Positions 57,659-64,000 of a stretch of DNA of 64,000 bases are shown one piece after another. The stretch's first letter is position 1. Each line of letters begins with the position of its first letter. The position numbers and the translations under genes are program-made. The notes beneath the pieces are model-generated. The model saw nothing but the letters and a program-made list of their open reading frames with translations. It was not told the origin of the DNA and searched no databases. Source of the DNA: Cryptomeria japonica (taxonomy: Eukaryota; Streptophyta; Pinopsida; Cupressales; Cupressaceae). The DNA is taken from contig NC_081406.1 in assembly GCF_030272615.1 (NCBI RefSeq), positions 472,492,400 through 472,556,399 of the forward strand, given 5' to 3'.

Positions 57659-57952
57659 TTCTTCATATAGAAACTTGACAACTTTGTTGTCTCTTACGTA
57701 TTTCATTTCCCTTACCTCTACCCATTTTGTATGGTAGTCTATACACACTAGGATATAGGATTTTCCATTGGATGGGGGATCAATTGGACCTATGAAGTTC
57801 ATTCCCCATTTGTCAAAAGGGGTGACAATTACCTGTGGGTGCAAAGGCATATATGATTCTTCATATTGTTGACTAGGTGAATAAAGTGTCAATTTCTTTG
57901 TACTATCTCCATTGACCTGCATCCAATGTAAGCATTCATAGTATCCAACCAT
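57659..57952 (-). pseudogene. pol: Gypsy integrase, proximal half
   Basis: Minus strand: PLHPQVIVTPFDKWGMNFIG, PIDPPSNGKSYILVCIDYHT and KWVEVREMKYVRDNKVVKFL, then the solo LTR. The first catalytic Asp of the WGMDF block is Asn (WGMNF). The zinc-binding N-terminal domain of integrase is absent. The sequence joins protease directly. Confidence 0.84.
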
Positions 57953-58260
57953 GGTCTTCCCAGAATTACTGGATATACCCCCAACGTATCCTCGAGAGAT
58001 AAAACCATAAAATCAACTGGATACTCCCAAGAATCAAGAGTGACCACAATGTCTTCTATCATACCATCTGGCTTGATTGTAGAACTGTCAGCTACATGTA
58101 GAACTGTATGAGTGGGTCTTATATTAGCCAAATTCAGATTTTGCATGATCTCTTTGGTCATCACATTGATAGCAGCTCCTAAATATATGAGAGCATTTTA
58201 AACCATAACCCCATTTACCACTATTGCAACTATTGGGCTACCAAGGTCTGAATACTTAGG
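57889..58260 (-). pseudogene. pol: Gypsy protease, fused to integrase after loss of RT
   Basis: Minus strand: the active-site block reads NALIYLGAAINVMTKEIMQN, with Tyr where Asp is expected (usual DLGA/DTGA). It continues DMVVTL-like DIVVTLDSWEYPVDFMVL and VYPVILGRPWLDTMNAYIGC (second flap and helix). About 40 codons later, after STKKLTLYSPSQ, the sequence becomes integrase (PLHPQV), one frame away. RT and RNase H, about 600 residues, are missing. Confidence 0.8.
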
Positions 58261-59465
58261 CATGATTACTTTCCCTAGCATAATATTAGCTAACTTACCC
58301 ATTAAATGAACTTTTGTAGGGTCCTTCTTCGTCCTCCCAGGTTTCTTCAAGAATTCCTCTCTAATAGCTTTACTATATATAGGTACATCCTTAATTGCTT
58401 GAAAGAGAGGTATCTTAATGGATACTTACTTAAGAAGGTCCAAGAAATAAAATGCTGGCTAAAAGACAAACTTTGGTTGAGCTCATTTTTGAGGGAATGG
58501 AGGATCTGGATTCTTAGTTTCTTCAGTTGGCAAAATAGGAGTAGGTTCTACAGTTTCATCCTCTACATTAGTTAACTCTGTGGTGATAGGAGTAACAGGT
58601 GATTGCAATTTTTTTCCTAGCCTAAGATAAACATCACTAATGCTAACTAAATATATAGGGTATTCATTGAATTATGTGGAATACACTAGTTGTTGTTGTT
58701 ATTGAGTTTTAATGTTGGGATTAGGAGCAGGCTAGGTTGGTAATTGAGTAGGTCTTGGTGGAACATTGGTAGGTGCAAGTAGCATAATGGCTAGCTAGTT
58801 AGAAGGTTGATTGGATTGGAGATATCTAGTTGGTTGATTAGGCCATTGTTGTCCCCTCCAAGGTTGTTATTGAGGCCAATTAGTTTGTTGTGGCTACCAA
58901 TTTCTTTGAGGTGGTTTCCATTAGGCTTGAGGTCCAGACCAAGAATTTGGCTGATAGTTCCATTGTGGGTTCCCATAATTACCAAAGTTAGGAGAATATT
59001 GTTTTTGCCACTTACTATGTGCATATAAATATGGACCATTGAAAGATAAGAGATCGGGTGGCATACCTTGTCTTGGAGCCCATGGTTTCCTTTGGGCCAC
59101 AAAGAAAATTTAGCCTTCATCATCTTCTACTGGATGAAAGTCCGGTTGATGAATTTTGTTGTTGATGTTGGCCAGCTTTTTGCATCTACACTCCTTTTTC
59201 CTTTGTCTATAATGAGGACAAAATACAGACAGTATTGTTTCTGCAACATCTTGCTTCTATTTTGCTTGTAGAGTGTCAATTTGTGTGGCCATGTTATTGA
59301 TAATATATTACTAAAAATATTTGAGCAGATTAGTCAACTCCATCTTTGAGACCCCAGAATTTGCTTTATTTCCTGATCATATATACTTTTATCCTCTAGG
59401 ATTTCTCAATGCAACTCTTGAATAATTTTGGCAAAGTTGTTGTATGTCACTCCAAGTAGCTTGAG
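58261..59465 (-). pseudogene. gag: Gypsy gag, C-terminal part
   Basis: Minus strand, frame with many stops. Landmarks: WSDIQQLCQNYSRVALRNPR (about 59440), NMATQIDTLQAK, CPHYRQRKKECRCKKL (a Cys/His-poor zinc-like motif), a Pro/Asn/Gln/Trp-rich stretch (58700-59100), then IPLFQAIKDVPIYSKAIREE and FLKKPGRTKKDP before protease. Typical of plant gypsy Gag-to-protease linkers. The N-terminal half of Gag is missing beyond about 59470. Confidence 0.7.
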
Positions 59466-60280
59466 TAATTAACCAGGATTTTTTTGAAAATTGTCAGGAA
59501 AATTCTCGAAAAAAGAAGAATGAGAGATGAGACAAGAAAAATGAAGAAGATGACAAAGTGAGGAAAGCTAAAGAAAAGTGAGAAAGGAGGGCTATAGGGG
59601 GGCCCATATAAGGCCCATGGGGCCCAAGGAAAGGTCATTGTCACATACACCTATTGGAGAATAGAGAGCATAGAGCCCTTGGAGAGAGAGAGAGAGAGAT
59701 GGCACGCATTCCCATTCATGAGCACCATGCAAAGAAGGTCAGATGACACAAGCGACCAACTCACTATGGCTCACCAGTACGTACCCTGGACCCACTCAGT
59801 GATTTGGTAGATTAGGGTGAATTTTAGGGCTAGAAATAGGATCCAACAAGGTAGCACGATAGAGGTGCTAATAGCCATTTCAGCGCCACCGCCCTAGGTT
59901 AGTGTGTATGCTTGCGCACAATGCGCATGGGGTTGGGGTAAATAGAGGGGATCAGGATAGGCGCACGTGCTAGTCTGCACGAGTAGGGTAGTCGATAGGG
60001 TCAAAGAGCATAGGTCTATAGATCAGGGCTTCTGATTGTGGTACAACTCATGCAGCACGATTTTAACGCGTTCGTATGAATGATTCAATGCATGCACTTG
60101 GTGAGTAGAGGGAGGATGATAGGGGAAAGGGGATTGAAAGGCCCAACGCGGCAAATAGACACCCCAAAGGTATATTATAGGCTAGAATTGGCTATAATAA
60201 AAGAGGATTAAGATAGAATATGAGGGCTAATAAAGTGCATTAACTAGGTGCACGAGGATCTAGGACCACTCCCATCATGT
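59466..60280. other. Unassigned DNA between gypsy gag and PMD remnant
   Basis: GC-richer than its surroundings, with a palindromic GGGGCCCATATAAGGCCCAT region (about 59598) and a GA microsatellite. No gene seen. The gypsy gag breaks off at its left edge, so a deletion or insertion junction is likely. Confidence 0.4.
59682..59699. repeat. (GA)n microsatellite
   Basis: Nine GA units. Confidence 0.9.
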
Positions 60281-61476
60281 GAGCACTGGCCAACTATCAT
60301 GAGGCTATATAGGTAGGTGAGAGCAGATCAGCAGGAGATATTGAGCATAGTTGGCTTGGGTTTCGTCGATCGATGGCTGAGGATCAGAGCGCATACAGCC
60401 ATGATGATTGCATTAGTGGAGAGATGGGATAGAAATACTTGTACCTTTCACCTGCCTATAGGAGAGGCCACCATCACACTGTTAGATGTTTGGAGGATCT
60501 TCAAGATCCCCATTCATGGAGTTGTTCCTGAGTACCAATTAGACATGGCCCAATACTAACTTCACTTGATGTGTATGATAGGTTTCCTATGGATGGGACA
60601 CAGTTACATCTTGGGCAGGTGATGTGGATCATGCACATTCCATGCCTAATGATTTTTATTTGTGGATTGATCACCGGACGAGTGTTGTTGGATCTCGGTG
60701 GACACAACTTCTCAATAGGGTGGAGCAGGTGTGTGTACTACATTGTACACGATCATATGGAGTATGTGTGGGGAGCGGCTATGTTAGGGTAGTTGTACCA
60801 TGACATGCATTTGGTTTTGTATCGAGAGTATCAAAGTCTTTCTACGGGAGTGACTCTCTATATTGCAGTGACACGACCCGTGGGAGTACAAGACAGGTGG
60901 CGACGGTTCCCATATGTGGATCGATATAGGGGACTGCTCCATTACACTAGGCTTGGAGCGATATGGTCTTTGAGGACGGTCTTCGATGAGCTAATGTTCT
61001 TCACTTGGAGACCCTATTTGGGTTGCGAGAGGTGGCGAGAGGACTGGCAGCTACACTGAGCATAGTCAGAGATGTGGCTATTTGGCAGATTGGTACATGT
61101 CATTGAGCACTATGTACCACATTGGGTGGCTCGATAGTTTGGAAACATTAAGGAACCAATGGAGCCTGAGTGGCTATATCTCAGGATCACTCGAGAGACC
61201 GGGACATGGGAGCAGGTTGTTAGCCCTTTGGAGGTTCGAGTGAGTTGGGAGGGTGCAGCCACCAGGGTGTGGGATGAGCAGAGGGAGGTGGGAGATGATG
61301 CAGACATGACTGATGTATACAGGGGCTGGTGTGAGGCTCACTTGCCAGTGCAACTCACTATTCCCATAGTTCTGGAGGAGGATGAGCTACAACCATTGAT
61401 TGATGAGGTCATAGGGGGAGAGGATGAGTGTCCTGCAAACAAGGCAGTAGCGACAGGGGGAGGTGATGGAGGTTAG
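60281..61476 (+). pseudogene. Plant mobile domain (PMD, PF10536-like) remnant
   Basis: Frame 1 segment 60281-60559: ILSIVGLGFVDRWLRIRAHT, ALVERWDRNTCTFHLPIGEA and TITLLDVWRIFKIPIHGVVP, the classic PMD start (ERW-x-TFHLP-GE-T-TL-DV). After a frameshift (60559-60571) the second segment runs to TAG 61474 with stops at 60790, 61057, about 61063 and 61135. It has VWGAAMLG-stop-LYHDMH, FFTWRPYLG and PHWVAR-stop-FG, where Gln of the conserved RQFG is TAG (61135-61137). PMD genes occur in hosts (MAIN/MAIL proteins) and, more often, inside transposons. The coiled tail suggests the transposon type. Which element carried it is not visible. Confidence 0.8.
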
Positions 61477-62348
61477 GGTCAGAGGAGAGGGCCGATGAGG
61501 AGAGGAGGGATGAGGAGAGGAGGTATGAGGAGAGGTCAAGGCCAACAGAGGGGGTGAGGGAGGCAACAAGTACAAGTCCAACCACAAGTCACACAGATTG
61601 GGTTGATTAGGGAGAGGGAGAAGGAGAGGATGGAGGTCATCTGATGGACATCCCAAACATACAGGTATAGGGTGAGGGATCACCAGTACAGATACAGCTT
61701 CAAGGGATAGTAGAGGGTAGGGTGCTGAGGGATGAGTACCACAGAGTCATACAAGAGAGGGATGGTGCTCGGGCAAGGGCTACAAGCCTAGAGGATGAGT
61801 TGCAGGGATAGGGTGTTGCCAGGGAGAGGTATAGGAGGGTAGAGGAGGATATATAGGTGGAGAGAGTGATGGGTGACAACCTACATATAGAGGTTACACA
61901 GCTAAGGAGGGAGGTAGATGACCTAGTAGAGAGCTTGGAGGCAGCTCGGGCAGAGGTGGAAGCTTTGAGAGAGGAGAGGGATGATATAGACTGATTGCTA
62001 GAGGAGGCAAGGAGTAGAGGAGCCATCAGGAAGCTAAGGACAAAGTTGGAGAGGACAAATGGGGATATGGATGCACTCTGAGCTCAACCCGTTATAGTAG
62101 AGGCAGATGCAGGGAGGTTACGGGAAAAGTAGGATGCAGCTCGTCAATTATTAGAGCCCATGGGATTCTCAAGTGTGTTTAGTGAGTATACTGAGTACAG
62201 GGGCAGGGCAGAGAGATCAGTGAGGGAGGCAGCCTACTATAGAGGCTTGTACCATGGGGTCATGCCTTCAAATCAAAGAGATATACCTTACACCGATGGG
62301 GGCCAATCTCATGGGACTCAGAGTCTGCTTCAGACCCAAAGCCAATAG
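61477..62348 (+). pseudogene. RGG-rich and coiled-coil tail of the PMD remnant
   Basis: After TAG 61474 the frame continues with MRRGGMRRGGMRRGQGQQRG (61492-61551), encoded by near-repeats of GGGATGAGGAGAGGA. A coiled coil follows in another frame (VTQLRREVDDLVESLEAARA, EVEALREERDDID, about 61880-61990). A final segment SVFSEYTEYRGRAERSVREA and YYRGLYHGVMP ends at TAG 62346-62348. TE-linked PMD proteins often end in such coiled tails. Several frameshifts and TAGs. Confidence 0.6.
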
Positions 62349-62459
62349 ATAGGAGGATCAGTAGCTATGAGGCCACCTAGAGGGGGTGCAGGACCATCTG
62401 GAGGTACAGCTAGGAGAGGTGATGGAGATGAGGAGACAGGGAGTGTGGACTAGCCCTAC

Positions 62460-64000
62460 TATATGTGATATTGTATTTTGATGCTTCATGGATTTATATC
62501 ATTGTACCATGATTGACACATCCATTGATTTTTTATATATATGAGATGATTTTTGGCGGCGTATATGCATGTATAGACTTTATTATGGACTTTGCTTCTT
62601 ATTTTATTAAATGATGGATGGTGATTTTATGATTATGATTTGATGTGATGCATGTGATGAATATTATCTGACTTACCTATGATGCAGGATGGATGCCTAT
62701 ATGTATGCTTGTGATGTTGCTGACATGTTTGTGGATGTAGGATGCATGTGGGTGATATGTTTATATGATGTGAATGTTTTTGGATTTTTGTTTATGTGAT
62801 GAGATCTGAAGAAGATATCCCTGAGGCTACACCTTTTGGAACCAAATTGATAATCTATAATGACAAATCAAATCCTAACCCAAAACATGTAATCATCTCA
62901 TTTCAAGTACAGATTGTTGGGGATAGGTGACAAATTAGTATGGAATAACAGTACTTCTGTATTTTAATTTGACACACTGATCAAATATTTTCTTAACAAT
63001 TTGATCCGGACTTGTCAATTTTTCCTTTATATCTGATTTGCTTTGCTCATAGACCAGGAATTTGGTAGTGGATGTGACCTAGTATTGTTGGTGTAATGAT
63101 TTTTTTTCAGGCTATTGAATTTCTTGTCATTTGTAAAATGTTCCAAAATGAATGGTTGTGGGATTCTGATGCATGATGTGCTAAATAAGATGTCAAAATG
63201 TGATTATTTTCAAATGTTTTATATTGAATGATGTGATTGTTAATGATTGCAATGCTATATAAGATACTAATGTTTGAATGGGATTTAATTAACCCAAGAT
63301 GTGTGACTTGTGAACATGCATGACAGATACATTATGATAGATAGTCAAGATTGTATGTACTAGTTTACAAGTTTGTAGCTACTAAATGGAAAAAATGATT
63401 ATGATGATAATAAAGTGATAATGCAACTAATTATTATGCAATTTAAATGGACAATGCAATTGATGTTAGAATGATAATGCATAATGAAATGATTTTTTGG
63501 AATGTGCCAACCATAGTACAACAACATAGGATTAGAAGAAATTAAAAAGGTAGATAAATTGAGGTCTCCAAAATGCATAGTGATAGGATGAAATGTAGAT
63601 GAGTGAATGGAAGGGATTTGTTGTGCAAAATGTGGAGAGAAAACCTAGTTTTTATTTTGCCAAGAATAGTCTACACCACTAATTATAGGAACCAAGATAT
63701 TATGAAAAATCCAAGGCATGGACTGACTCTCACACAAACATGAATCTCCAGTACGCAATCGTGTAAACACCATATAGATGTAAGTATAGTGCTTTAGGTT
63801 CATACAAGAAAGACCTTCAAACAAACCATACCACAAAAGCATGCCCTAGTATGCCTCAACCCATAACATACCAAGATATAGATTGATCCTACCAGTCATG
63901 GGTAGGAATAATCATAGAACAAAGTGATGCAAGTCAAAGCAAATAGACCAAATCATGCAAGTAAAATGCACATGGCCAACTGACATCTCTTGCCAAGAGT
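62460..64000. other. AT-rich unassigned DNA
   Basis: Rich in 'GATGATG / ATGTGATG' words (62470-62800) and AT-rich beyond. No coding region, LTR edge, PPT or RNA gene recognised up to the window end. Confidence 0.45.

Noticed and set aside
61387-62026. Minus-strand Ser/Leu/Pro-rich ORFs
   Set aside because: Mirror image of the purine-rich RGG and coiled-coil tail of the PMD remnant.

Overview
The window looks like repeat-dominated intergenic DNA from a large plant genome. A gymnosperm such as a conifer is my best guess, by inference only. I see no intact host gene, no tRNA or rRNA gene and nothing bacterial. Almost every coding stretch is a decayed LTR retrotransposon. The reading frames often survive for kilobases but are cut by stop codons, mostly TAG, where Gln (CAG) or Trp (TGG) is expected. 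That pattern suits slow C-to-T decay of methylated DNA more than random loss.

Layout. (a) 1-5402: the tail of a Ty3/gypsy pol, then an antisense ORF (354-1085), then a sense ORF of about 1,250 codons (1649-5402), ending at a G-run that may be a polypurine tract (PPT). (b) 5403-12239: mostly non-coding, with a G-box cluster, a hairpin, weak repeats, an orphan coding remnant (9133-9660) and a truncated Copia LTR (10770-11640). (c) 12240-15680: an LTR, a tRNA-Met primer site, a coiled-coil ORF with four CCHC knuckles, and a second ORF without reverse transcriptase. (d) Three full-length Copia elements with perfect 5-bp target duplications: 17358-24328 (minus, AACAC), 26183-33115 (plus, CTTAT) and 33346-41121 (plus, CTTCC). 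Their RT blocks look Sire-like. (e) Imperfect palindromes of about 34 bp with a period of about 52 bp, in two clusters (25845-26067 and 41263-41796) that the last two Copia insertions pushed apart. (f) 42020-46491: a 5'-truncated relative of (c), with four knuckles, a second ORF, PPT and 3' LTR, but no protease, RT or integrase. (g) 46497-59465: minus-strand gypsy remnants. These include a gag, a small plus-strand gypsy fragment, and a damaged element of gag, protease, integrase and a long sense accessory ORF. RT and RNase H are missing from it, and a solo LTR (56184-57658) sits inside the integrase. (h) 60281-62348: a broken plant-mobile-domain (PMD) gene with an RGG and coiled-coil tail. (i) 62460-64000: AT-rich DNA with nothing recognised.

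The parts form a layered insertion record rather than a pathway. The two most unusual items are the palindromic array and the two-ORF LTR family that lacks RT. In that family ORF2 appears to share a domain with the accessory ORF of the gypsy element. Domain names such as PF10536 or the PF20167-like domain come from motif recognition by eye, not from a search.
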